From positions 11,610 through 64,488 of the forward strand of contig WTKN01000297.1 in NCBI GenBank assembly GCA_011524395.1: DNA of 52,879 nucleotides. The letters are read 5' to 3'. How positions within the stretch are numbered: position 1 is the first letter of the stretch; each line of letters begins with the position of its first letter. Positions 8,938 through 17,094 of this stretch are shown here, piece after piece. Under the pieces are notes generated by a model. That model saw only the letters and a list, made by a program, of their open reading frames with translations, was not told the origin of the DNA and ran no database searches. The position numbers and the translations under genes were made by a program. The stretch comes from Moorena sp. SS36440bin_2 (lineage in GTDB: Bacteria; Cyanobacteriota; Cyanobacteriia; Cyanobacteriales; Coleofasciculaceae).

Positions 8938-9081
8938 TGTTTGAACACTGGTTTGAAATATAAATAGTTTTGATTTACTTTTTTTAAAAAAAAATTATCA
9001 AAAAAAATAGATAAATACTTGAAACTGACAACTGACGACTAAAAATTGCTTCCTGAGCACTATCATATTTCCAGGAACTGA

Positions 9082-11439
9082 TCACAATTTTCTGCCCAAG
9101 TGTACTAGACTATCTGGCATTTGTGATCTAGAGGGTAAGGTAGGACCCGCTACCAATTGCAGTTGAGGATAATACATAATAGATGAGTCTGACTGAACCA
9201 TTTCCCATTGGCTTAAAACAGAGGAATAGACGGTTTGTGCAATGCGTAAATCTCGCTCTAATATCTCCATAGTCAAGGCATCTTGAGACATTTTGCTAAG
9301 TTTTACTTCAAGCTGAGAAATCTGAAACTCTAGATCCCTGCCCTTGTCCTCACTACCTTGTAGTTGTAGTTTAATATCATCCATTTCTAAGGGCGGAGCA
9401 TCTTGGAATAAGCTAGCTTGAGGCTTATAGTCAATAGGATTCATGATCTGAGGATTTGCAGAATAACCATGATCAGACTGAGTGCGGACTAGTTCAGCCA
9501 GCAATTCAATCTTTTTGCGCCGTAATTCAATCTTTTTCCCCCGTAGTGCTTCTATTGTCTCTAAGAGCTGGTTTAAGGGTAATCCTATGTTCGCTGTTTT
9601 TTCAGCTAGGCGTTGCTGTGCTTTTTCTAGATCGTTTTCCGCTGATTTTATATACTCTGGGATAGTCTTTTGTTGTTGAGCAATTTCTTCCTTCCTGAGT
9701 TTTTCCAGTCTTGTGTTAAACGCCTGATTAATAGCGAAGGCTCTTCGTTGCGCTTCCTCAGGGGTGACTCCTGAAATTTCAAAAACCATCATTGTAGAGT
9801 TATCGATTAGTTGAATCGAAGGCTTATCTAAGCTATCTACAGATATATTTAGCTGCTTTGCCGCTTCTTCTAAAACCGTCACACTTTCAGCAATCAACTT
9901 CAGGTGTTTTCTGGGGTCATCAATGCGATCGCTTAACCCTGCACTGCTATAACTGCTATGACTGCTATTAATTTTATGACTGTTATGACTGTCAGCATCA
10001 CGAAATTCAGAACCCTGAGTGTTAGGGAATGTCCCACTACTGGCGAATGATAATGTCCATTGGCTGACATAAAACTGATCAGTATCAGTCTCATCGTGAC
10101 ATTGGAGTACAGTATGAGATTGGAGTACAGTATGCTCTAAGGTTACAGGAGAGGTTTGAGGTTTACCAAAGACATACCTAGCAGACCAAACCACAAATAA
10201 GGGAATTAAAAGGGCATGAACCAGTAAAACCGATATAGCCACCGTGATGATTCCCGATTTCACTGCTATCAGCAGAGTACAGGAAAATATCATGGTAAAT
10301 AAGATATTCCAGAGCAAGCCAATTTGCGGTTTATCAATGGCTGCCAAAAGCTGAAAGCCAGCAATATCAAAAGGTCTAGGAATTGCTGATAAGCAAACTA
10401 AAATCACGATGGGAACCACCATGCTCCAGCCTTCCGTATTAATTTTTTCCCCAACCATAATGGGGATATAAAACGGAACTAGAATTGATTGTAAAGCAAC
10501 AAAACCAACAATTACTTTTCCAATCGTCTTTAGACTGTTAAAGTATGTTTGCTTAAATTTCGATAAGTTTGTCCGTACTTCACATAGGGCAGGGTATAAA
10601 GCAGTAGTAATCGATTGGACTATAGTTAAGCTAATTCCCAATCCAGCATTATAAGCAAAGTAGTAAACACCTAATAGGTCAATTCCTATAAAGCGACCAA
10701 TGATAATATAGTCGAGAGTTTCCCTAAGAGTCTTTAAAAGTTCAATTCCCAGGAAATTGATTCCAAATCGAAAAATTCTTCCCCAGTATTTGGTTGTGAA
10801 AGAGCCAGTTCTCCGCCAGGGATGTTTGAACAGATAGCTAATGAATTCTATAGGGCTAGCTATTAGTATGGGAAGTACTATCGCCCACATTCCCATATGA
10901 AGGACAGCAAATACAGCCGTTAGAATATTGGCAGTGGCATATCTGAGAGCTCTTGCTGTAGCCGTTATTTGAATTCGATTATCTCTTTGAATTAGTGCTG
11001 ACTGTACTGCCCCTAAGGGAGCAATCAAAAAATTAAATGCTAATAGACAAATTGGTAAAATAAGTTGGTTATCTTTATAAAACCACGCAACTGGAAAAGC
11101 AGCAAGACACTGGAAAACGAATAGACTTCCAAAAAGTACCCAATTTAACCAATAAGCACTATTACAAATCTCTTCAAGCTCATCAGCTTCCGCCTGTATA
11201 ATTCTAGCATGAACACCGATCCGAGTTACTGTTTGTGAATATTCATAGGTCGTCAGAACCAATGCAGCTAATCCAAAGTCATGGGGACTTAAGAAGCGTG
11301 GTAAAATAAACGTTGCACCTAAGCGAGAAACCCGAATAAATGCCTGGGCCACTCCCATCCAACCAAGATTGCGAGTAAAAGTGCTACTGTTACCTAGTTT
11401 GTGCTTTATGCGACTCCCGATTGTTTTGACAATTTTCAC
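9082..11439 (-). CDS. Wzx-type flippase fused to a Wzz-like domain lacking membrane helices
   Basis: 785 aa. Residues 1-425 form a MOP-superfamily polysaccharide flippase with about 12 hydrophobic segments, by eye between residues 25 and 424. Residues about 426-455 are a linker with the duplicated word HTVLQ. Residues about 456-772 match the periplasmic part of Wzz/GumC proteins: 'VSQWTLSF', 'DDPRKHLKLIAES', 'LIDNSTMMVFEI', two coiled-coil stretches (575-655, 695-735), 'MSQDALTMEILERDLRIAQT' and 'YYPQLQLVAGPTLPS'. The same words occur in the Wzz at 13895-15424, but here both the N- and C-terminal Wzz helices are missing. One uninterrupted frame spans the junction. The flippase would move lipid-linked repeat units; the tail may be a scaffold, or a relic on the wrong membrane side. 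Confidence 0.85.
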   Translation of the reverse strand: MKIVKTIGSRIKHKLGNSSTFTRNLGWMGVAQAFIRVSRLGATFILPRFLSPHDFGLAALVLTTYEYSQTVTRIGVHARIIQAEADELEEICNSAYWLNWVLFGSLFVFQCLAAFPVAWFYKDNQLILPICLLAFNFLIAPLGAVQSALIQRDNRIQITATARALRYATANILTAVFAVLHMGMWAIVLPILIASPIEFISYLFKHPWRRTGSFTTKYWGRIFRFGINFLGIELLKTLRETLDYIIIGRFIGIDLLGVYYFAYNAGLGISLTIVQSITTALYPALCEVRTNLSKFKQTYFNSLKTIGKVIVGFVALQSILVPFYIPIMVGEKINTEGWSMVVPIVILVCLSAIPRPFDIAGFQLLAAIDKPQIGLLWNILFTMIFSCTLLIAVKSGIITVAISVLLVHALLIPLFVVWSARYVFGKPQTSPVTLEHTVLQSHTVLQCHDETDTDQFYVSQWTLSFASSGTFPNTQGSEFRDADSHNSHKINSSHSSYSSAGLSDRIDDPRKHLKLIAESVTVLEEAAKQLNISVDSLDKPSIQLIDNSTMMVFEISGVTPEEAQRRAFAINQAFNTRLEKLRKEEIAQQQKTIPEYIKSAENDLEKAQQRLAEKTANIGLPLNQLLETIEALRGKKIELRRKKIELLAELVRTQSDHGYSANPQIMNPIDYKPQASLFQDAPPLEMDDIKLQLQGSEDKGRDLEFQISQLEVKLSKMSQDALTMEILERDLRIAQTVYSSVLSQWEMVQSDSSIMYYPQLQLVAGPTLPSRSQMPDSLVHLGRKL

Positions 11440-11515
11440 AGTGGATCTCCCATCCTGCCATCCTTGTGATGATTGATATCTGTCGAAATTGATATCTGTA
11501 AAATTTTAGTGGTAG

Positions 11516-12499
11516 TTAGTGCTCTGAAATCATCTGATTATCAACAGATACCATCGGCATTTTTTCGCCGATGACTTGGATTAAATGTCCAGCTATTTTT
11601 TTAGGCATAAGTTTAATAATTAATAGTTTTAAAATTAGACGCATAGTTTCATTACTTAGCAGAATTTTGGGGGAAAGCTTTATGGAATAGCTGAGTTTTT
11701 GACTAGCTAGCTTTACTCCTTCCTCATCAAAAGCATTAGCTATACATTGCTTAGCTAGATAACGATAAGCATTTGCTAAACTCTCGTTTTTAAGATATTT
11801 TAGTTCTGGTGGAGCTGCCTTGAAGGCTCTTTCAATTACAATTAGGTTCGCGTTCTCCATGACATCGACTTTAGAAGTCATTGACTGGGAAGAGCGACGG
11901 TAGAGAATTTGGTATTTAGGAACCAGTACAAAAGGACATAAAGCTGCTAGCCTCAGGTAATAATCCCAATCTTCAACTGATTTCAGGGATGGGTCAAATT
12001 CTCCAGCAGCTTCAATATACTTCCGCTTTACCATGATATTGGAACCACTGGATATAAAGTTACGAATTAGTAATTCAGGATAAACATTACCCTCCCAATA
12101 AAGTGGTTCCCAAGCAAACAAAAATTTGCTATTCTCATCTATAAATGCTGTCCAACTGTAAGCAACTCCAGCTTCTGGATTTTTTTCCAGTGCTGCTAAC
12201 TGTAGCTCCAATTTATCGGGTTTCCATAAATCATCAGCATCTATAAACGTAATAAATTCGCCCCTAGAGCGACTAATACCACGATTACGAGCCACTGGTA
12301 ATCCGCCATTTTCATAGGAGAACACTTTCAATCGAGGATCGTTGACTTTACTGATGACATCTAATGTACCATCAGTTGAGCCGTCATTAATAATAATTAA
12401 CTCAAAATCTGAAAAGGTTTGTGCTTGAATCGATTGGATCGTTTCTAATATAGTTTTTTCTCCGTTATAAACTGGAACTATTATAGATATGGTGGCCAT
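11516..12499 (-). CDS. GT2 family glycosyltransferase
   Basis: 327 aa from the ATG at 12499, which has an AAGGAT ribosome-binding site 7 bases upstream; an open frame continues 17 codons further but without support. Core motifs: 'ISIIVPVYNGEKTILETIQS', 'IIINDGSTDGT', 'GLPVARNRGISRSRGEFITF', 'DADDLW', and 'SVEDWDYYLRLA' as the acceptor-side ED-like motif. It is only distantly like the A-D copies (NDGSTDGT rather than DDGSPDxS). It probably adds a different sugar of the repeat unit. It lies between the polymerase and flippase-fusion genes, in the same direction. Confidence 0.9.
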   Translation of the reverse strand: MATISIIVPVYNGEKTILETIQSIQAQTFSDFELIIINDGSTDGTLDVISKVNDPRLKVFSYENGGLPVARNRGISRSRGEFITFIDADDLWKPDKLELQLAALEKNPEAGVAYSWTAFIDENSKFLFAWEPLYWEGNVYPELLIRNFISSGSNIMVKRKYIEAAGEFDPSLKSVEDWDYYLRLAALCPFVLVPKYQILYRRSSQSMTSKVDVMENANLIVIERAFKAAPPELKYLKNESLANAYRYLAKQCIANAFDEEGVKLASQKLSYSIKLSPKILLSNETMRLILKLLIIKLMPKKIAGHLIQVIGEKMPMVSVDNQMISEH

Positions 12500-12580
12500 G
12501 GCGATTATCCTTTTTTTGTATAATATAATTAGTTCATGGTAATTACCCACAAAAGGTCTATAAAAACCCCTTGATAATTT

Positions 12581-13819
12581 CTATTTGAGTCCCATTCCTA
12601 TTACAACCAAACCAGGCCAGTAGAGGTAAGCTAATCCTTCTAGATTTTCACCAAACGAGAAGAGGATACAAATTAATAGTATTGTTAGTGCTGTTGTGGC
12701 AAGTTTACTCCTTTGAGCTTTAATTAAAAGCTCTATAAAAGTATAGACTATAGGAATTAATATTCCAATAAACCCGACGATTCCATGAGTATATAAGGCA
12801 CCATACCAAGTGTGGTGGCTTCCAATAGGCATATTAGCGACAACATCAGGGCCTTTACCCACTTTAATTGCATGACCCCAAATGGGTGCATCTTCTTCCC
12901 ACTTACGGTGAGAAAGCCTGGCTAAGACCGATCTAACCCGCGAAGAATCAGATCTTTGACTGGAAAAAGAGTCTTTCAAGTTTCTAGCTATCATCAGCAG
13001 TTGGGGACCAAATAGACCACCAATAAAACTCCCTATTCCTGCTGTAATTTGGATAGCGGGTTCGGTTAGATTTACCAAAAATGTTACCAGTATTGGTATA
13101 CCCACTAAGCAGATTATCCCCATCCGTGACACTGAACCCACAATTGCAGCAGCACAGCCAATCATACCAATAAAACGCCACTTTATGTCCGGGTCTCTAC
13201 TACTAAGAAAAAAGTGTACGTTACAGGCAAATGCCAATGCTGGAGCCCAAGGAGCAAATAAGAAAAGGCGTGTTTCACCACTTTGTATCACGTAAGGACT
13301 TATGGCGTAGTAACGATCACTGTTACCCCCAATTTTTGCCATGAGGCTGCTAGTATACAAGGGCATCTCTAACCCAGTCAGACTTAACCCATAGGTAAGT
13401 GGTACTAAGATCAGAGTTTGTAGGGAAAGGATAGAAATTGCTCTATAGATTATTTGTGGTCGGATGTTGAGGGAACCAATTAAAGGAAATAAGGCCAGAA
13501 GCGCCCAAGTTCTCAAAAAGGAGTTAATAAAAGATTTGATAGTTTTAATAGTTGAGAAGCCCCAATCCAAATGACCCACAACTAAGGCTAGACCAATTAC
13601 TGATATGCAAACAATCCAGATCCAGACTCCAATCGGAATCCGAATCCTTTCTTCCGGTGGAGTATCTGATGTTTGCTGCCAAAGCTTTTTAATTAGATAA
13701 AAAGTTAGCAGCCAAGCTAGGGCTGGGGCAAAAACAAACTGTGCACCTAAAAAAAATAATAAGTAGGTGGATATTATATAATAGAAAACTACTTTTTCTT
13801 CAAAGTTTTGCGGTTTCAT
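12581..13819 (-). CDS. Wzy-like O-antigen/exopolysaccharide polymerase
   Basis: 412 aa multi-spanning membrane protein with about 10-11 hydrophobic segments. A large loop at about residues 270-335 contains 'RDS...RVRSVLARLSHRKW' and 'GHAIKVGKGPDVVANMPIGSHHTWYGALYTHG', an arrangement typical of the Wzy_C/O-antigen ligase family (Arg- and His-rich periplasmic loop with an 'SHNxxL'-like motif). Such proteins join flipped repeat units into polymer on the periplasmic side. Genes for Wzz, Wza, Wzx and glycosyltransferases on both sides favour polymerase over ligase. Sequence similarity in this family is low, so the call rests on topology and context. Confidence 0.75.
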   Translation of the reverse strand: MKPQNFEEKVVFYYIISTYLLFFLGAQFVFAPALAWLLTFYLIKKLWQQTSDTPPEERIRIPIGVWIWIVCISVIGLALVVGHLDWGFSTIKTIKSFINSFLRTWALLALFPLIGSLNIRPQIIYRAISILSLQTLILVPLTYGLSLTGLEMPLYTSSLMAKIGGNSDRYYAISPYVIQSGETRLFLFAPWAPALAFACNVHFFLSSRDPDIKWRFIGMIGCAAAIVGSVSRMGIICLVGIPILVTFLVNLTEPAIQITAGIGSFIGGLFGPQLLMIARNLKDSFSSQRSDSSRVRSVLARLSHRKWEEDAPIWGHAIKVGKGPDVVANMPIGSHHTWYGALYTHGIVGFIGILIPIVYTFIELLIKAQRSKLATTALTILLICILFSFGENLEGLAYLYWPGLVVIGMGLK

Positions 13820-13894
13820 TAAAGCCTGCCTAATGGCTTAGGTTACTGGTGCCAGTCTATGATGTCTAGCTTGATAAAAAATAGATTAGTTGCA

Positions 13895-15424
13895 TCAAAA
13901 ATCTTTTCTTTGGTTCCCCATTGGCGATGTTAAGCTATTAGATGTTGTCAAGCTATTATTTGATGGTTGAGAACGTAAGGGTGGAACATCAGAGTTAAAC
14001 GATTCTACTTTGTCGTAGATTGACCGCTGTGATTTACCTTGCAAATGGGGACGTAACCAGAGTAAAAATAGTCCTGCACTAATTAACAAGGAACCAGCTG
14101 CTGCACCAAGTAAGGCCGATGACTTTTTCGGTGCTATAGCGTCTGGGGGTAAGCTGGGTTCAGCTAGCAGCTGAACTTGAGGATAGGAAAGGGATTGGTT
14201 GAATCGACCAATCGCTGATTGAGTTAAGGTTGAAGCATAGATAGTTTCCGCAATGCGCATATTGCGTTCTAGGATCTCCATCCTCAAGGCATCCTGGCTC
14301 ATTTGTCTGAGTTTGGCTTCCAGCTGAGTAATCTGGTTGCTTAATACCCAGGCTCTAGCTTCCACACCCTCTTGCCGTGCTTGCACCTCAACAATTTGGC
14401 GCAGCAAATTTTCCCGAGAAGAACCAGTTTCAGGCCCAGAGTTAACACTGAGCTGGTCGATAATTGCCAAAGACATGGGGCGACCTAACAGAGATTGACT
14501 ACGCTGTAGCAAAGCTGCTTTAGCACTCTCTTGCTTGCTCTTTTCGTCCACTACAGATGGATGCTTGGAACCGTATTTGGAACTCAAAACCGTCAGGGCT
14601 GCGGTAGCCTGACTGTATTCCCTTAGGGTTTGCTGAAATATCTGGTCAGCCTTAAGTACAAAAGCATCAGCAGCTTGTCCAGACGACAACTTGAGATTAG
14701 CTGATAGGTTGCTGAGATTAGCTTTTGCTTCTCGGCCTTGTGCCAACAAATCGATTTGTTGTTGTCGTAAACTCTCTATAGTGGATGATAGTTGGTTAAC
14801 TTGTTCTTTCGAGTTCAATCCAGTTCTAGCTTTGTGTTCAGACAGGCTTCTCTGAATGTTTGCTAAATTTTTCTTAGCTGCCTCCAAATCAGCTTGAACT
14901 GGTAGCTGATTGTCTACTAATTCTTCTTGCCTAAGTTGTTCAAGTCTATCCTGGAAAGCCTGGTACATAGCCAAAGCTTTTTGTTGGGCTTCTTCAGGAG
15001 AGTCTCCTTTGATTTCAAAGGCCATCATAGTTGAATTGTCAACGATTTTGACCCTAGGCTTGCCCAACTCTTCAGAGGACATGTTCAGTACACTGCCAGC
15101 ATTCTTCAGTACCGGCTTACTTTCCGCAATGAATTTCATCTTTTCCCTCGGGTCATGGGAGCGATCGCCAAATGGTGACCTAACATCTGAACTCGCTCCC
15201 CCTAATTGTGGGATATTAATTCTTGTGGATGAGCCTGAGACAGGAAGTGATACTGCCCATGTACTGGTATAAGTTGGTTTAGCTGATTTCAAATAAAAAA
15301 ATGTTAATCCCCAAATTCCGGCATTAATAGATATCCCTAAACACAAGTAAAATAGCCAACGTAGAGGCATGAGATTTGATTTTTCATAGGGATATGGGGC
15401 TATGGTATTATAATTAGTAGTCAT
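13895..15424 (-). CDS. Wzz/GumC-like polysaccharide chain-length determinant, no kinase domain
   Basis: 509 aa. TM1 is at about residues 22-47 and TM2 at about 437-460 ('LLGAAAGSLLISAGLFLLWL'). Between them is a long periplasmic region with coiled coils (about 155-270 and 355-400) and 'MSQDALRMEILERNMRIAET'. The protein ends 50 residues after TM2 with a Ser/Asn-rich tail and has no Walker motifs, so it is the adaptor type rather than a Wzc/BY-kinase. It would set chain length with Wzy and bridge to Wza. It contains all the domains that the flippase fusion at 9082-11439 carries in part, and probably shares ancestry with that tail. Confidence 0.88.
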   Translation of the reverse strand: MTTNYNTIAPYPYEKSNLMPLRWLFYLCLGISINAGIWGLTFFYLKSAKPTYTSTWAVSLPVSGSSTRINIPQLGGASSDVRSPFGDRSHDPREKMKFIAESKPVLKNAGSVLNMSSEELGKPRVKIVDNSTMMAFEIKGDSPEEAQQKALAMYQAFQDRLEQLRQEELVDNQLPVQADLEAAKKNLANIQRSLSEHKARTGLNSKEQVNQLSSTIESLRQQQIDLLAQGREAKANLSNLSANLKLSSGQAADAFVLKADQIFQQTLREYSQATAALTVLSSKYGSKHPSVVDEKSKQESAKAALLQRSQSLLGRPMSLAIIDQLSVNSGPETGSSRENLLRQIVEVQARQEGVEARAWVLSNQITQLEAKLRQMSQDALRMEILERNMRIAETIYASTLTQSAIGRFNQSLSYPQVQLLAEPSLPPDAIAPKKSSALLGAAAGSLLISAGLFLLWLRPHLQGKSQRSIYDKVESFNSDVPPLRSQPSNNSLTTSNSLTSPMGNQRKDF

Positions 15425-15460
15425 TGGAGCATCTCACCTGGCAAATCCACATTTTTAGTT

Positions 15461-15491
15461 TTAAGTTGTAGTCTTAAGTTGTAGTCTTAAG
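15461..15491. repeat. 13-bp tandem repeat
   Basis: Two exact copies of TTAAGTTGTAGTC followed by a partial copy, 37 bp upstream of the wzz-like start. It is one of three intergenic arrays in the window with a 13-bp period. Confidence 0.75.
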
Positions 15492-15660
15492 TGATAATTT
15501 TTTATAGCTTCTATTATTAAAGACTTGGCAGATAGTTTTATACCACTATCAAGCAATGGCTTAAACCCTTAACCAATAAACCCCTGATGAAGAGTCAGAT
15601 CTCGTGAGCTTATAACTTGTGATAGATTAATTATAACATTTGAGCTATCCTCAATATGAA

Positions 15661-16722
15661 TTAGGGTATAAATATGTCTCTAATAATCCGAATGGGATTG
15701 AAGATATCCCCAATAAAGTCAAAAACACTTTTGACATTAGTGACCGTTGAATCATAGCAAGCGACACTATCTCTTGGCATCAGCACTGGATTAACTTGCT
15801 CATCATTAGGCTTCTTTACCAAGTCCTCTACAGAACGTTCTATTGCCAGAGTTTCCCCAGTAGTACGGTCAGTTTGCAGTAACAGAGCACGGCGATCTGC
15901 ATTTGTGCTTTCTGTACCTCCAACACAACTAGCAGCAATTACAGCTTGAGATAGACGGGAGCCATATTCAACTTCCTGGATTCTAAGGTCTCGTCCATTA
16001 TTGGGATTAGTCAGATTGGAGAGAAACACAGGAATAGTTGAGGGAGTAAGCTGGGAAGGTCTGGCTAGATAATATTGAGGCAACTCCCGAGTAGGAACAA
16101 TGATTTGGTCTCCAGCAATCAAGGGAATATCCTCCACTGGTGATCCGGTGAACACACCAGATAAATCAATTACCTGTTCCTGTTCACCCCGAACCAAGCG
16201 CACCTGTTCAATATTGGCATTTGGTTTGATGCCGCCAGCCGTTAAAATAGCAAAGGTTAGGTAGCGTTCTGGAGGATAGTCTCCTGAGACAGTAGCAATC
16301 GATGCCGGTAAGTCTCGACCTTTAGAATCCGTATCATTAATCAAAACCCGACCAGGTTCAAAAACCGCTCCTCCCACAGTTACCTGAATTGGAGCCCACT
16401 CAAACAGTTGAATGCTGACTTTGAGGAAATCAGGCTGAAAAAAGCCCCCTGCCAGCAAACCCTTGACTAGGTCTTCCTCGATTTCTGATACTTCTCGACC
16501 CGCTGCCGGTATAGGGTCTAGGTAGGGGAATTTGAGGGAACCATCCAGATTAACTTCATAGGTGGCACTGAAACGTTCAGCTTCGGGGATTTCTTCTTCA
16601 CCAGCCACAAAGAGTCTAAGGCGATCGCCAGGAGACAGTGGTAGAGCCCAACTGGGAACTGATACACCTATTGCTGCCACGGTAGTAATTAACCCTGCTA
16701 TCCAAAACTTGAGAATGGACAT
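15661..16722 (-). CDS. Wza-like polysaccharide export protein (SLBB domain)
   Basis: 353 aa. An N-terminal signal peptide (about residues 1-26, ending 'VSVPSWA') is followed by the Poly_export domain ('LPLSPGDRLRLFVAGEEEI', 'YEVNLDGSLKFPYL') and an SLBB-like region ('VTVGGAVFEPGRVLI'). The C-terminus is extended with two Cys residues and a hydrophobic end. There is no lipobox Cys after the signal peptide, so it is probably not a lipoprotein like E. coli Wza. It should form or gate the outer-membrane export channel, working with the Wzz-like protein 236 bp downstream. Confidence 0.85.
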   Translation of the reverse strand: MSILKFWIAGLITTVAAIGVSVPSWALPLSPGDRLRLFVAGEEEIPEAERFSATYEVNLDGSLKFPYLDPIPAAGREVSEIEEDLVKGLLAGGFFQPDFLKVSIQLFEWAPIQVTVGGAVFEPGRVLINDTDSKGRDLPASIATVSGDYPPERYLTFAILTAGGIKPNANIEQVRLVRGEQEQVIDLSGVFTGSPVEDIPLIAGDQIIVPTRELPQYYLARPSQLTPSTIPVFLSNLTNPNNGRDLRIQEVEYGSRLSQAVIAASCVGGTESTNADRRALLLQTDRTTGETLAIERSVEDLVKKPNDEQVNPVLMPRDSVACYDSTVTNVKSVFDFIGDIFNPIRIIRDIFIP

Positions 16723-16744
16723 TGAAGAATCTCTGGGTTCACAA

Positions 16745-16815
16745 CTATTACTTAGTGCTATTACTTAGTGCTATTACTTAGTGATAACACTTAGTGATAA
16801 CACGTGATAACACTT
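16745..16815. repeat. 13-bp tandem repeat array
   Basis: Three exact copies of CTATTACTTAGTG (16745-16783) run into variant units ATAACACTTAGTG (16784 on). The array begins 22 bp upstream of the wza-like start codon, so copy-number change could alter the leader. Confidence 0.85.
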
Positions 16816-16845
16816 AGTATAGGGGGGTTTGGGTCAGTGTTTGAT

Positions 16846-16878
16846 TGTTTTTTGTTGATCCTCACTCAACAAAAAACA
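16846..16878. repeat. Hairpin with perfect 13-bp stem
   Basis: TGTTTTTTGTTGA (16846-16858) pairs exactly with 16866-16878 around a 7-base loop. It lies about 215 bp past the stop of the phosphatase-family gene. There is no U-tract on the minus strand, so a terminator role is only possible. Confidence 0.5.
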
Positions 16879-17094
16879 TTGAACAAAAAACACTCAATTC
16901 CCTTTGCGACTAATTAAACTATGTAAGTAACTATAGCGTTTATATATAGGTTGTAAACAGCAGTATTGCCAAAAAAGGCATGCTAGCAATAGGCATTTAT
17001 GCAATAGGGGCAAGAGCTCCGGAGTTTTATTGCAAAATAACAAAAGACCTTCTAGGTTTACATCTAAAATAAAAACGGTATAGTTAAGTTTAAG

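Larger units (their letters stand above)
16723..17094. other. 372-bp gap upstream of the wza-like gene
   Basis: No gene is seen. It contains a 13-bp tandem array (16745-16815) close to the wza-like start and a 13-bp-stem hairpin (16846-16878). The promoter for the minus-strand series may lie here, but I cannot point to reliable -35/-10 boxes. Confidence 0.6.

Noticed and set aside
14910..15272. 120-codon plus-strand open frame inside the wzz-like gene
   Set aside because: It is antisense to a well-supported coiled-coil coding region, and its sequence has no family resemblance.
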